Origin: Roseomonas sp. KE2513
GTDB taxonomy: Bacteria; Pseudomonadota; Alphaproteobacteria; Acetobacterales; Acetobacteraceae
Direction: 5' to 3'
Assembly (NCBI RefSeq): GCF_016107305.1
Contig: NZ_RCVR01000040.1
Span: 1-42,958, forward strand
DNA: 42,958 nucleotides
Shown: positions 1 through 8,452 of the stretch, one piece after another
Layout of the letters: every line of letters begins with the position of its first letter
Position numbering within the stretch: position 1 is the stretch's first letter
Notes under the pieces: generated by a model
Told to the model about the DNA's origin: nothing
The model's database searches: none
What the model saw: the letters and a program-made list of their open reading frames with translations, nothing else
Made by a program: the position numbers and the translations under genes

Positions 1-93
1 TAGGCTTGGCATGCCCCAACAGGAGTTATCGGTCCGTATGGGCTGGCAGGGCTGATGGCGGTGGCCGGAGGCCACGACAAGGGAAGAGACAGC

Positions 94-1149
94 ATGACCG
101 AGAAGCCAAAGAGGCTGGTGTACTTCGAAGAATGGGTCGATCCAGTGGCCGAGGCGATACTGGCCGTCGAGCCCGATATTGACTTACGACGTCTACGCTA
201 TGCCGACCCACGATCCGTCAACGATGCCGCGCTGGCCCGCGCCCACGGCTACCAGGTGCAGGCCCGGACCGAGTTGCAGGACCCTTGGTTCGGCGATGCT
301 GCGCTGATCTCTCGCAGCCCATGCCTACTTGCCATGAGCTCGACCGGCGCGGGTTACGATTACATCGAGACTGAGGCATGCACCGCGGCTGGGATCCTCG
401 TTCTCCACCAATCCGGCAGCAACCTGGAAGCCGTGGCTGAGCATGCACTGGGGATGATGCTGGTCTTGTCCAAGCGGATGGTCATAGCGGACAAGATGTT
501 GCGCCGAGGCGACGCGGTAGACAGGTATGCGCTACAGGGCAACGACATCCTCGGCAAGACGGTCGGCATTGTCGGTCTGGGGCTGATCGGACGGCGGCTG
601 GCTACCCTGTGCGGCGGCCTGTTCGGCATGCGGGTGCTAGCCTACGACCCTTACTTGGACTCGGCGGAAGTCAGCGCTAGGGGGGCGGAAAAAACGACGC
701 TGGAGGCGCTCCTGGCGCAGTCCGACTTCGTGTCAGTCCACTGTCCGCGCAACGCCGAGACTCTCAACCTCTTCCGTGCAGCTGAGTTTGAGCGGATGAA
801 GCCAACGGCCTACTTCATCAATACCGCGCGTGGCGGCATCCACGATGAAGCTGCCCTGGCTCAGGCGTTAGTAGATAAGCGACTTGCCGGCGCTGGCATC
901 GACGTCTTTCTGAAGGAACCACCACCCGCCGAACACCCATTGTTGCGCTTTGACAATGTCATCGCTAGCCCGCACACCGCCGGTATCACTGCAGAAGCGC
1001 TTCGCCAAATGTCCGCCATGGCGGCACAGCAATGGATCGATGTCTTGGCTGGGAAGGTGCCGTCGCGCTTGGTCAATCCTGAGGTCTGGCCGCTCTATGC
1101 AGGCCGCTTCGAGCAGTTGATGGGGCATCCTCCGGATCCACTGCCCTGA
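94..1149 (+). CDS. D-2-hydroxyacid dehydrogenase (phosphoglycerate dehydrogenase-like)
   Basis: A 351-residue cytoplasmic NAD-dependent oxidoreductase that should interconvert a 2-keto acid and a D-2-hydroxy acid. The nucleotide-binding motif GLGLIGRRLA lies in the middle of the protein. The family arginine is in NTARGG, the acidic residue falls in the segment before KEPPP, and the catalytic histidine is in SPHTAG. The ATG at 94 is preferred over the in-frame ATG at 55 because GGGAAGAGA lies just upstream and the protein then begins where the family usually begins. The substrate cannot be read from the sequence. No partner gene is adjacent, and the next 650 bases are mobile-element debris. 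Confidence 0.88.
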   Translation: MTEKPKRLVYFEEWVDPVAEAILAVEPDIDLRRLRYADPRSVNDAALARAHGYQVQARTELQDPWFGDAALISRSPCLLAMSSTGAGYDYIETEACTAAGILVLHQSGSNLEAVAEHALGMMLVLSKRMVIADKMLRRGDAVDRYALQGNDILGKTVGIVGLGLIGRRLATLCGGLFGMRVLAYDPYLDSAEVSARGAEKTTLEALLAQSDFVSVHCPRNAETLNLFRAAEFERMKPTAYFINTARGGIHDEAALAQALVDKRLAGAGIDVFLKEPPPAEHPLLRFDNVIASPHTAGITAEALRQMSAMAAQQWIDVLAGKVPSRLVNPEVWPLYAGRFEQLMGHPPDPLP

Positions 1150-1255
1150 CGCCCGATAGAACTGGCGCCGCTGCGGAATGCACCTCGCAAACCTTCTTGT
1201 GCACTGACGCAGACGTAGGATTCACAAGGCAGCGCTGCTCTGGAAGTTTCACGGT

Positions 1256-1429
1256 ATGGCCCAGACCGTCAGCGTCATTGTTGGAACTGAAAATCGCGCG
1301 CGGCTTGCAGCGATCCTTGGCGACCGGAACTGCCCGCTCAAGCATGTGCAGCGGGCGAACATCGTCCCCCTATCGGCCGAGCAGCTGACGGTCCTGGAGG
1401 TGGCACACCGAGTGGGTGTGAGCTCTGTA
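1256..1429 (+). pseudogene. IS630-family transposase, N-terminal remnant
   Basis: About 58 codons resemble the helix-turn-helix N-terminus of IS630-type transposases, starting MAQTVSVIVG and continuing through KHVQRANIV, LSAEQLTVLEVAHRVGVS. The reading frame stays open further downstream but the sequence stops resembling the family exactly where the inverted repeat of the next element begins (about 1426). No DDE catalytic domain is present in the window. I read this as a dead 5' fragment. The family assignment comes from remembered sequence character, not a search. Confidence 0.6.
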
Positions 1430-1617
1430 GGGCGGTCCAATTTCAGGCCACGGGGCGGAGTAAAACTAGGCCACTTCACCAACCCCTGGCAGATGCAGCG
1501 GACCCGCCAAGAGCTAATCTGCTCAAGCCCTTACGGCAAATCCGAGATTGAAATCATGGGGGCTGGAGAGCTCGCCGTAGGGCGGGTAAGTGGCCTGAAA
1601 TTCGACCGCCCTCTACA
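1426..1617. mobile_element. 192-bp MITE-like element with IS21-type ends
   Basis: Two ends form an imperfect inverted repeat. The left copy at 1430-1451 reads GGGCGGTC-C-AATTTCAGGCCAC and the right copy at 1590-1611, on the other strand, reads GGGCGGTC-G-AATTTCAGGCCAC (21 of 22 match). Both are preceded by TGTA or TGTAGA. Just inside the left end is a second motif, GGGGCGGAGTAAAACTAGG. IS21-family ends commonly carry several such internal repeats. No istA or istB gene lies between the ends, so this is either a non-autonomous derivative or an internal deletion. No clear target duplication is visible. The IS21 assignment is by motif memory. Confidence 0.55.
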
Positions 1618-1811
1618 TCCGTCCTCGCGTCCGCCACAACCAGTATGTTCCCGCCAGCCGCCGTCGCATGCTTCATCTCCGTCGCGCGACAACCGTGCTC
1701 TCCGTCCTCGCGGCAGGGTAAGCTCACAGCGTCAGCCGGCGCGAGGCGGCAGCTCTGGCGCGATCGCTGACAGAACCCGCAGTGCGCGGAACCCAACGAT
1801 AGAGGCGATCC
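1618..1811. other. Leader region of the C45-like gene
   Basis: This 194-base stretch separates the MITE-like element from the next start codon. I see no gene and no convincing promoter hexamers. GAGGCGATCC just before 1812 could serve as the ribosome binding site. Confidence 0.3.
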
Positions 1812-2618
1812 ATGAATTCCCTTTCGAAGCCGACATTCACCTATCGGCGCCGGAGCGACCGGCCCCATCTGCTGCTCGACGCTACCGAAGCGGCAGAGCG
1901 TGGGAGACAGCGTGCCTCCCTGCTCGGGGACGAACTGCTCGGCGGTCTCGAGGCCTACGAGGCCTTCTTCGCGAAGGCCGGACTGGACCGGGAGACGATC
2001 CAGGCCGCCTCGGGGCGCGTCATCGACGATGTCGGGGCCTGGCGGCCGCGGATCGTGGAGGAGATGGACGGCATAGCCAGTGAGGCTGGTGTCGATCCCT
2101 GGCAGATCGCTGCTCTCAATGCACGAACCGAACTGCTCGGCATGGCCACCAATGGTGCACCTGGCGAGTGCAGCACCCTGATATACGCTCCCGTAGGTCG
2201 CAGCACGGAACGGACGACAACACCGTTCGGCGTCCAGACCTGGGACTGGAACGAGGAGCTCAACGACTACTGGCATACCCAGGCCGTGAGGGGATACGTC
2301 CACGACTACGTGGGCATCACGGAACACGGGATCCTCGGGAAGATCGGCGTCAACAGCGCGGGTCTCGGCCTCTTCCTCAACATCCTCGCCCAGCAGGACG
2401 ACGGCGTAGGCGGCATACCTGTCCACCTCCTTGCAGCCACGATCCTGGAGGAGGCAGCCACGGTCGAGCAGGCCATCGAACTGGCGCGCGCGACACCCAT
2501 CCGGAGTTCCACGGCCCTGACCGTCGTCGATAGGCAGAGGGCGGTTTCCATCGAACTGTCACCGTCCGGGGTCTTCGAGGTCGGACCTTCCAATGGCCTT
2601 GTCAGGTTGGCGACGTAG
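1812..2618 (+). pseudogene. C45-family acyltransferase/peptidase, 3' end cut off by an IS6 element
   Basis: This resembles the acyl-CoA:6-aminopenicillanic acid acyltransferase family (peptidase C45), Ntn-type hydrolases that mature by self-cleavage at a cysteine. The segment ALNARTELLG is followed by GECSTL, which places the likely nucleophile at Cys120. GVQTWDWNEEL and GKIGVNSAGLGLFLNIL further on are also typical. The native sequence ends at base 2594 (about residue 261), where the IS6 terminal repeat begins. The last eight codons come from the element, so the usual C-terminal part of a 330-370 residue protein is missing. Such proteins can act as amidases or acyltransferases. The substrate is unknown and the truncated product is probably inactive. 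Confidence 0.75.
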
Positions 2619-3404
2619 GACGCAAGGAGCACTCGAGCTGGCGCCACCCTCAGATAGTTGGTGCAGTTCTGGTCACATCGCGCCAGGCGCTGAACGCGGC
2701 ATTGCGGACCTGGCGGTGTTGGTCGGCAGTCAGGCGGTGACGACGGAGTTGGAAGTGGTTGTGGATCCGGCTGGGGGTGGAGAGGAACCGTTGAGCGTGG
2801 CGCGGCGACTTGAACCGCTGCATCTGCCGTTCTCGCCGTCGTGTCGGCCGGTGTGACACCTCGGCGCGGTTGTTGAGATAGCGGCTCTGCCGATGCTCCA
2901 CCCCTGGTAGGATCTCGCGCTTCGCAACGCCGTAGCTCCGAAGTTTGTCGGTGACGATCACGCGGGGAACGTACTCCAGCCCCTTCAGCAGCTTGCGAAA
3001 GAACCGCTTCGCGGCTCTGGCATTGCGTCGGCTCTGAACCAGGATGTAGAGCACATTGCCGTCCTGATCCACCGCACGCCCGAGGTAGTGCAACATGCCG
3101 CGAATGCGGATGAACACCTCGTCCATGAACCATTTATCGCCTGGCCTTGGCCGCCGCCGCTTCAGCTCGTTCGCGAACAGCCGGCCGAAGCGCAGGCCCC
3201 ACTCGCGGATGGTTTCGTAGCTGACGACAATACCGCGTGCAGCAAGGATCAGCTCGACGTCACGCAGGCTGAGGCTGAGCAGTGGTACAACCACACTGCA
3301 TGCTGGATGACCTCGGCTGGATAGCGGAAGCCTCGGTACGGATTAGGCGAGTTCATGCGGTGCAGGCTGCCACGGCCCTCCGGTCCCGCCAACCTGACAA
3401 TGCC
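2595..3404 (-). mobile_element. IS6-family insertion sequence (810 bp)
   Basis: The ends are an inverted repeat: GGCCTTGTCAGGTTGGCG at 2595-2612 and GGCATTGTCAGGTTGGCG on the other strand ending at 3404 (17 of 18 match). The length fits the IS6 family and the element carries one transposase gene on the minus strand. The eight bases outside the left end (CTTCCAAT) and the right end (TATCGAAG) do not match, so there is no target duplication. IS6 elements that have caused adjacent deletions or cointegrates typically look like this. Confidence 0.85.
2650..3356 (-). pseudogene. IS6-family transposase with an N-terminal frameshift
   Basis: This is a DDE transposase. The first Asp is in WFMDEVFI, the second in VIVTDKLRSYG, and the Glu in NNRAEVSH, followed by the family motif RRRERQMQRFKS. 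The native start is the ATG at 3356-3354, giving MNSPNPYRGFRYPAEVIQHA and then VWLYHC. The frame then shifts by one base into SLSLRDVELILAARGI. Family members read F between these halves, so one T appears to have been lost near 3284-3290. As it stands the gene should not give a full transposase. Confidence 0.82.
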
Positions 3405-3425
3405 TATCGAAGGGATGCAGCACGT

Positions 3426-4688
3426 TCAGGAAGACGCTTGAAGAGAGAATGCTTCAGCAAGTCGATCGAGGCTTGCGCTCAAGGCGCTCGGCAGTTGAGG
3501 AATGGTTCGCGCAGCATCAGCCAGATCTCGCATTCGCTCACGTATGAGCTGTTCCTCGACACGTCCGTCGAGCAGGGGCTCAACCCCACGTAACATGGTG
3601 AAGCTCATGCCAGCGTTCACACCGGGTGTGGATAGGCTCGCAGGCAGGCGCGCAAGCTGATCGGACGCACCCGCTAGCGTATGCATGAGCTCGATGGCGG
3701 CTGAGATCAGCGTCTTCTGCTCAAGAACTGGCTCCGAACCTGCTCGGCCAAAGCTTTGCACAAGGAGGCGTAGCAGCAAGCCATAGACCGAGCAGGTGAA
3801 ATCTAGCAGTACCGCAGCCTCTGGATGGTCGACAAAGACCTTATCCTCGGGGCTTGGTGGAAGCCGGAGCACAGGATTGTCTGCGACGGGCCATGCGGGT
3901 GCAAAGGAGGGGTTCCCACGAGCGAGTTCCTCAAATTCGCTCTGAATGCTCAGAAAGCTTCGGTAATGCGAATCCTCCTGCTCCTCTGGTGACCCTTCAC
4001 CTTGTTCGATGATCAAGTCGATTGCGGTGCAAGCCGCTTCTAAGGAAGCGATCTTGGTCACCCCTTGGAAATCGACCACGTCAGGCCCAACCTGCCGTTC
4101 GGCACCGCCCAGAAACAGCCCGCCCTCTCCAAGATGGCTTGCGAGCGAAATGAGGTTTGCGCGGATTGCCTCGTAGAGGTGTCCGATCGTGGTGTAGTCC
4201 TGCGCACTCGGCATCAGGCCGCGGACGGCTTGCTCACGGCCGTAGCTCTCCTGACTGAAGGTTCGATTATCCTCGCCCGGAGATCCTTGCGGACGTTCAA
4301 GGAAGATAAAGTGCTCCAGCGTCTCGCGCGAGAAGCCGGTGAGGCGGACAACGACCCCCGAAGGAAAGTACCCGGGCGCGACGGGAAAGTTCGGTCTGGC
4401 GAAGTGGGGCCGGCCGCCAACCGCAACAGTCAGGTTTGCCACCATGAGAAGATGGCCCATTTCTTCGACCGCCACGTTCATGATGGTCTTACGCCACCGA
4501 TCCACAGTTGAGGCCTCGGTTGTAAAAAGCCCTTCCCTCTCCCCACGTCTGAGGCTGAAGGCAGCGTAGAGATAGCTGCACATGAGGGTGTGCTCGATCT
4601 CCGATGCCTCGGCGAGCAGGTGAAGGAGTTGCTCCCGGCTTCCCGTAACGACTGCCGGCTCCGCCACAGGATCTATCTTGCTGTTCAT
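3426..4688 (-). CDS. Ferritin-like domain protein (VioB/iminophenylpyruvate dimer synthase-type fold)
   Basis: This 420-residue protein starts at ATG 4688. Near the N-terminus it has a four-helix ferritin-like domain with two carboxylate/His helices: ASEIEHTLMCSYLYAAFSL (about residues 28-46) and VAVEEMGHLLMVANL (about 73-87). The E..H and EE..H ligands fit a di-iron or mono-iron centre. This domain (Pfam Ferritin-like, PF12902) is found in VioB/RebD-related enzymes and in many stand-alone proteins of unknown role. No violacein-type partner genes are nearby. The start lacks a strong ribosome binding site. The gene ends 21 bases before the IS6 right end, so it appears intact. The function is not known. 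Confidence 0.72.
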   Translation of the reverse strand: MNSKIDPVAEPAVVTGSREQLLHLLAEASEIEHTLMCSYLYAAFSLRRGEREGLFTTEASTVDRWRKTIMNVAVEEMGHLLMVANLTVAVGGRPHFARPNFPVAPGYFPSGVVVRLTGFSRETLEHFIFLERPQGSPGEDNRTFSQESYGREQAVRGLMPSAQDYTTIGHLYEAIRANLISLASHLGEGGLFLGGAERQVGPDVVDFQGVTKIASLEAACTAIDLIIEQGEGSPEEQEDSHYRSFLSIQSEFEELARGNPSFAPAWPVADNPVLRLPPSPEDKVFVDHPEAAVLLDFTCSVYGLLLRLLVQSFGRAGSEPVLEQKTLISAAIELMHTLAGASDQLARLPASLSTPGVNAGMSFTMLRGVEPLLDGRVEEQLIRERMRDLADAARTIPQLPSALSASLDRLAEAFSLQASS

Positions 4689-4808
4689 TTGTGCCCGGCT
4701 TTCAGCTTACTGATTGCAAATAGCCGGTCTCGACAAAAAGTGGCTTGGCGAAGCTCTGCCGAAGGCCCTGGCACATGTCAGACGGCTGCGGATGTGGGGC
4801 CTCGATCG

Positions 4809-5207
4809 TCATCTCGCCTCTGACGCTGGGAGGTCACGCGGGCGACCCTCCTCGTCGATCGCAACGTACGTGAAAACGCCCTCGGTCACCTTCTCTGCAG
4901 GTTTGCCGCCACGTTCGCGAGCCCAGGTTTCAATCCTGACGGCAACGGACGATTTGCCCATTTCCTGCAGCGTACAGTAGCAACTGACCTCGTCGCCGAC
5001 CGAAACGGGCCGCAGGAAGCGCATGGCGTCGATGCTGACGGTCGCCACGCGTCCTTCCGCGTGCTCGGCCGCAAGGGTACCCCCGGCCAAGTCCATCTGC
5101 GACAGCGTCCAGCCGCCGAAGATGCTGCCTCCGGCGTTGGTGTCACGTGGCATGGCGATCGTCCGCAACTGTGCGCCGCCGGGGATCTCGGGGGGCTTTC
5201 CGGTCAA
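4809..5207 (-). CDS. yciA: Acyl-CoA thioesterase, YciA type
   Basis: A 132-residue hotdog-fold thioesterase that should hydrolyse short to medium acyl-CoA esters in the cytoplasm. The diagnostic N-terminal stretch is AMPRDTNAGGSIFGGWTLSQ followed by MDLAGG, containing the catalytic Asp and Gly cluster of the YciA/acyl-CoA hydrolase group. The length is normal. The start appears to be TTG at 5207, with GAGGA eight bases upstream; no in-frame ATG precedes the conserved block. The gene stands alone on the minus strand. It could in principle clear CoA esters from the aromatic pathway further right, but nothing in the sequence links them. Confidence 0.85.
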   Translation of the reverse strand: MTGKPPEIPGGAQLRTIAMPRDTNAGGSIFGGWTLSQMDLAGGTLAAEHAEGRVATVSIDAMRFLRPVSVGDEVSCYCTLQEMGKSSVAVRIETWARERGGKPAEKVTEGVFTYVAIDEEGRPRDLPASEAR

Positions 5208-5480
5208 TGCTCGGTTCCTCTGCTGGAAGACGGTCGCTCGGTGTGGGTATTTGAACGCTGCCTTTCCCCTCGCTGCCGCATAGCAGAGGCTGCAGACATC
5301 CAGGGGAACGCGCCCACCACGATCGGGTTATCAAATCCGACATCATGCCGAGAAATTCGGCCGCTGCCCCGAGGTTAAGGAGCACAGAGGCCAAGTTGTC
5401 GCGGAGGAGCTATCCCGGTCGCCCTGCGTTTCCTCTGTCACGGCTGAGCTGCCGAGGGTAGCCGGGACAGGAGCGCCAGC

Positions 5481-6191
5481 ATGGGCACCGTCGAGTTTAT
5501 CGCCCTGCTTCTGGCCGGCATTGGACCGCTCCTGGCGCTGGCGCACTTTCTTAAGCTTCCCGCGACAGTGCTCCTCTTCGGTGCGGGGCTCACGGCTGGG
5601 TTCCTCCCCGGCTCCGCACCCATCCGGGTGGACCCGGACCTCGCGATCGGGCTCTTCCTGCCGCCAGTCATCTACGCCGCTGCCGTCCGGATCACGCCGC
5701 ACCTCCTGCGCCACCTCTTTCTGCCGGGCGTCATCGTCGGGGTGGCCGTCTCGCTCCTGACGGTGCTGGGCGTTGCCGCCCTCTCGCGCTACGTCCTTCT
5801 GCCGGGCATCACATGGACCGCGGCCCTCCTCCTCGGCGTCGTTGCCGCGCTCTTCGACACGCGGCTGTTCCAGGAGGCCAAGGGCGCGCCTCACGTACCC
5901 CGTGCTCTCACAGACGCGCTGAAGGCCCGGGAGATGGCATCACGCATCGTGGCGCTGACCGCCCTCGCCCTCGTCACGGGCGCCATGCGAGAGGGTGCGG
6001 CACCAGAGGTGACGGAGGCGGCCCTTGACGTGGCCTGGGCTCTCGCCGGTGGCGCGGCGGCCGGCTTCATCATCGGCCGCGCCGTGCTGTGGCTCCGTGA
6101 TCGGGCGGGACCAGCGCCGGTCGAGATCGCGGTTTCCCTTGCCGCGCCCTACCTGACCAGCCCCCAACGAGTGGTCCGGACGAAAAGTTAG
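5481..6191 (+). pseudogene. Na+/H+ antiporter (CPA1/NhaP-like), 3' end removed at the IS3 end
   Basis: The N-terminal half of a monovalent cation:proton antiporter is present. It has hydrophobic segments at about residues 5-20, 28-45, 55-75, 80-105, 110-125 and 150-200, with family-like text LPATVLLFGAGLTAGFLPGS and LFLPPVIYAAAVRI. AGGAG at about 5469 supports the ATG at 5481. Native sequence ends at 6153, and the remaining codons lie in the IS3 terminal repeat. Full-length members have 400 or more residues, so roughly half the protein, including later membrane segments, is lost. The missing 3' part is not found on the far side of the IS nest. Confidence 0.8.
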
Positions 6192-6526
6192 TGCAGCATT
6201 GTAGCTGGCTGTGGAGGTGACCCGGTCGGGACAGGATTGCCGGGCGGCGTCGGCATGCCAAGCAAGACGACCTCCGGCGCAGGTGGCCGGTAGCCCAAGG
6301 ATGAGTGCGGGCGAACGGTGTTGTAGTGCACCCGCCATTGCTCGATCAGGACGCGGGCTTCGGCCAGTGTGTTGAACACCTCGGCGTTCAGCAGCTCGTC
6401 GCGGAGCTTGCCGTTGAAGCTTTCCACATAGCCGTTCTCCCATGGGCTTCCCGGCTCGATGTAAGCCGTCTTGGCACCGACGCCGCCGATCCAGCCCTTC
6501 ACGACGTTGGCGGCGAACTCGGGCCC
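6188..6526 (-). pseudogene. IS3 transposase OrfB, C-terminal third
   Basis: This is the last part of the integrase-like catalytic domain, beginning [15 protein letters not shown] and containing [20 protein letters not shown], where the catalytic Glu of the DDE triad sits, then [15 protein letters not shown] and a stop at 6188. The frame joins exactly to the segment that ends RSDN at 8174 if the IS110 element is removed. It is separated from its start and cannot be made as part of an active transposase. Confidence 0.88.
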
Positions 6527-6543
6527 ATAGCACATCGGGAAGG

Positions 6544-6574
6544 TTGAACCGGATCTGGGTATGACCCGGTTCAA
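6544..6574. repeat. Hairpin in the 5' non-coding end of the IS110 element
   Basis: TTGAACCGG at 6544-6552 and CCGGTTCAA at 6566-6574 are perfect 9-base arms around a 13-base loop, 18 bases inside the left end. IS110 elements carry structured non-coding ends, and this could be part of the end recognised by the transposase or of its guide RNA. Confidence 0.6.
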
Positions 6575-6645
6575 AGGCGGCCACGGCCGGCCAGCGAGCC
6601 TCCACAGTGATGGTGTCCAGCCACACGGAGAGGAGCCGACCGGCC

Positions 6646-7939
6646 ATGACGAGGCCCCAGCCTACACCCCCTGCGACGGTCCTTGTCGCCATCGATGTCG
6701 CCAAGCTCGGGAACGAGGTGCTGATCGAGGTGCCCAAGGCCCGGCGGCGGCGTAGGATGACGGTAACCAACAGCCGTGCCGAGCACGACCGACTGGTGGC
6801 CGAGCTGCACGCCCTGGAGCGCCCGGTGACCGTCGGCCTCGAGCCGACTGGGCACTACCACCGCCCACTCGCCTGGCGGCTGGTGCAGGCGGGCTTCGAC
6901 GTGCGGCTGATTTCTTCGGTGGCCCTCGCTCGGACCAGGGAGGCGCTGCACAACGGCTGGGACAAGAACGATCCCAAGGACGCCCAGGTGTATCCTGCAC
7001 ATGCTGCGGATCGGCGCGGCCAAGCCCTACCACGACCTGCTGGAGCACGGGATCAACGACATCTAGGAGCTGTCGATGACCCATGAGGTGGTCTCCAAGG
7101 CCAAGACCCAGGCGCTCCACCGCATCCAGACCCACTACCTGCCCCTGTACTTCCCCGAGGTCGACCGCTTCCGGAACAACACCCGCAGCGACTGGTTCAT
7201 TGCCCTCCTTGAGCGCTTTCCCGTGCCGGCCAGCATCACCGCCCTCAGCAAGGAGGCCTTCGTCGCCACTGCCTGGGACCTCGCCGGCCGCAAGGTCGCC
7301 AAGGCGCGCCTGCTCGGCGACATCTACGACACCGCCCAGACCTCCATCGCGCTGCCGATCCCGCCCGAGGCGCCTGCCATCACCATGTTCCGCCTCGTCA
7401 TCGCCGAGGCACGGCACCTGATTGCCCAGCGCGACACCATCGAGCGGCTCGCGGGCGAGCTGCTGGGCGAGCACGCCGACTTCCGGCGCCTGCAGCAGGT
7501 GCCGGGCATCGGGCCGATCAACGCGCTGGCCATCCTGGCCGAGGCGGGTGACCTGCGCCGGTTCGGGCATCACCGGCAGTTCCTGAAGTTCTGCGGCCTG
7601 GATCTCGCCACCCACCAATCCGGCCAGTTCCGCGGCAAGACCAAGCTGTCCAAGCGCGGCAATGCCCGCCTGCGCCGGACGTTGTGGATGGCCGCCCAGG
7701 TCGCCATCCGTCAGCGGGAGAACAGCTTCGGCGCCAAGTTCGAGCGCTATGTCGCCAAGGACCGGGACGATCCGGACCTCCGGCGCAAGGCGTTCACAGC
7801 GATCACCGCCAAGATGGCCCGCGTGGTTCACGCGATCATCAAAGGCGGTGTCGACTACCGGCCCTTCGTCGAGGGGCCGGTACCAGGTGGAAGAACCCCT
7901 CTCTATCGGAGCCGTGAGGGCGCATCCGCGACCCTGTAG
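6646..7939 (+). pseudogene. IS110-family transposase with a one-base insertion and an internal stop
   Basis: The RuvC-like N-terminal domain begins [20 protein letters not shown], where the first catalytic Asp is in AIDVAK. It continues through VGLEPTGHY to NDPKDAQV. Here an extra T near 6991 shifts the frame. The other frame then reads ILHMLRIGAAKPYHDLLEHG to a TAG at 7066, in place of the expected Gln codon, before ELSMTHEVVSKAK. From 7076 the C-terminal Tnp_20 domain is intact, with VPGIGPINALAILAEAGD and GNARLRRTLWMAA. GGAGAGGAG before 6646 supports that start. Two lesions make it unlikely to give a full protein. Confidence 0.85.
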
Positions 7940-7963
7940 ATAATGTTCGGGTCTTCCACCTGG
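7883..7963. repeat. Inverted repeat at the 3' end of the IS110 gene
   Basis: CCAGGTGGAAGA at 7883-7894 and TCTTCCACCTGG at 7952-7963 are perfect 12-base arms 57 bases apart. They straddle the end of the transposase gene, after the usual C-terminal text DYRPFVEG. In RNA this could close a long stem at the start of the 3' non-coding region. Confidence 0.6.
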
Positions 7964-8173
7964 GTCTGCATCTCGTCTCGAGGACGGTGAGGGCCGCGGC
8001 GGTCTCTACAAGGACGTGGGGGCCGCCGACGGACCCTGTGTTTGCTATGGTCGAGAGCTCCCCCATCGCGGTGGAGGCCACCTGGTTTTGTGTTGCTGCG
8101 CGTTCTGACGTCAGTGCAAACTGGCGATGGAGACTTGTTGGCCAAAGCGTCCCACGCCTTCCCGTTCTAGGAC
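7940..8173 (+). ncRNA. Candidate guide (bridge) RNA region of the IS110 element
   Basis: The 234 bases between the transposase stop and the right end hold no gene. They include one arm of the 7883-7963 inverted repeat and several short GC-rich complementary blocks. Some IS110-family elements (the IS1111 group) encode a structured bridge RNA in the 3' non-coding end, others in the 5' end. I cannot identify the donor or target loops by eye, so this is a location only. Confidence 0.3.
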
Positions 8174-8393
8174 GTTGTCCGAACGAATGTAGCCAGGTGT
8201 GCCGCGCAGGATGAACAAGTCGCTCAGGACATCGATCACCTCGGCGGAGCCCAGCTTGCGCCCGACGCGGATGCACAGGCACTCGCGGGTGAATTCGTCT
8301 ACGACATTCAGCATCCGGATTTTGCGCCCGTCCCGAGTACGGTCCTCCACGAAGTCATAGGCCCAGACCTGATTTGGCCGCTCCGGACGCAGA
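8174..8393 (-). pseudogene. IS3 transposase OrfB, middle part
   Basis: This encodes PERPNQVWAYDFVEDRTRDG with the first catalytic Asp, then RMLNVVDEFTRECLCI and LRGTPGYIRSDN with the second Asp. The sequence runs from the IS66 left junction (8393) to the IS110 right junction (8174). On the 11.3-kb side the frame ends VRLR, and joining across one copy of the duplicated GACGCAGA gives VRLRPERPNQVW without any gap. Confidence 0.88.
8386..8393. repeat. IS66 target-site duplication, left copy
   Basis: GACGCAGA directly abuts the IS66 left end. The identical octamer follows the right end at 11341-11348. Eight bases is the usual IS66 duplication. Confidence 0.93.
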
Positions 8394-8452
8394 GTAAGCG
8401 TCGCGGCGGCGGCACATTGCGGCGCGGGATAGTGCTGTGATGCAAGTGCGGG

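Larger units (their letters stand above)
6527..8173 (+). mobile_element. IS110-family element (about 1647 bp)
   Basis: The borders follow from rejoining the IS3 gene. The left flank ends CTCGGGCCC at 6526 and the right flank resumes GTTGTCCGA at 8174, together coding RSDNGPEF on the minus strand. There are no terminal inverted repeats and no evident target duplication, as expected of IS110. The 5' non-coding part is about 119 bases and the 3' part 234 bases. A one-base uncertainty remains because C occurs on both sides of the join. Confidence 0.85.

Noticed and set aside
1435-2083. Continuation of the plus-strand open frame after the IS630 remnant
   Set aside because: It loses family similarity at the inverted repeat, becomes Arg/Pro/Ser-rich low-complexity text and overlaps the C45 gene in another frame.
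5343-5894. Long minus-strand open frame
   Set aside because: Charged low-complexity translation antisense to the antiporter gene; no motif or ribosome binding site.
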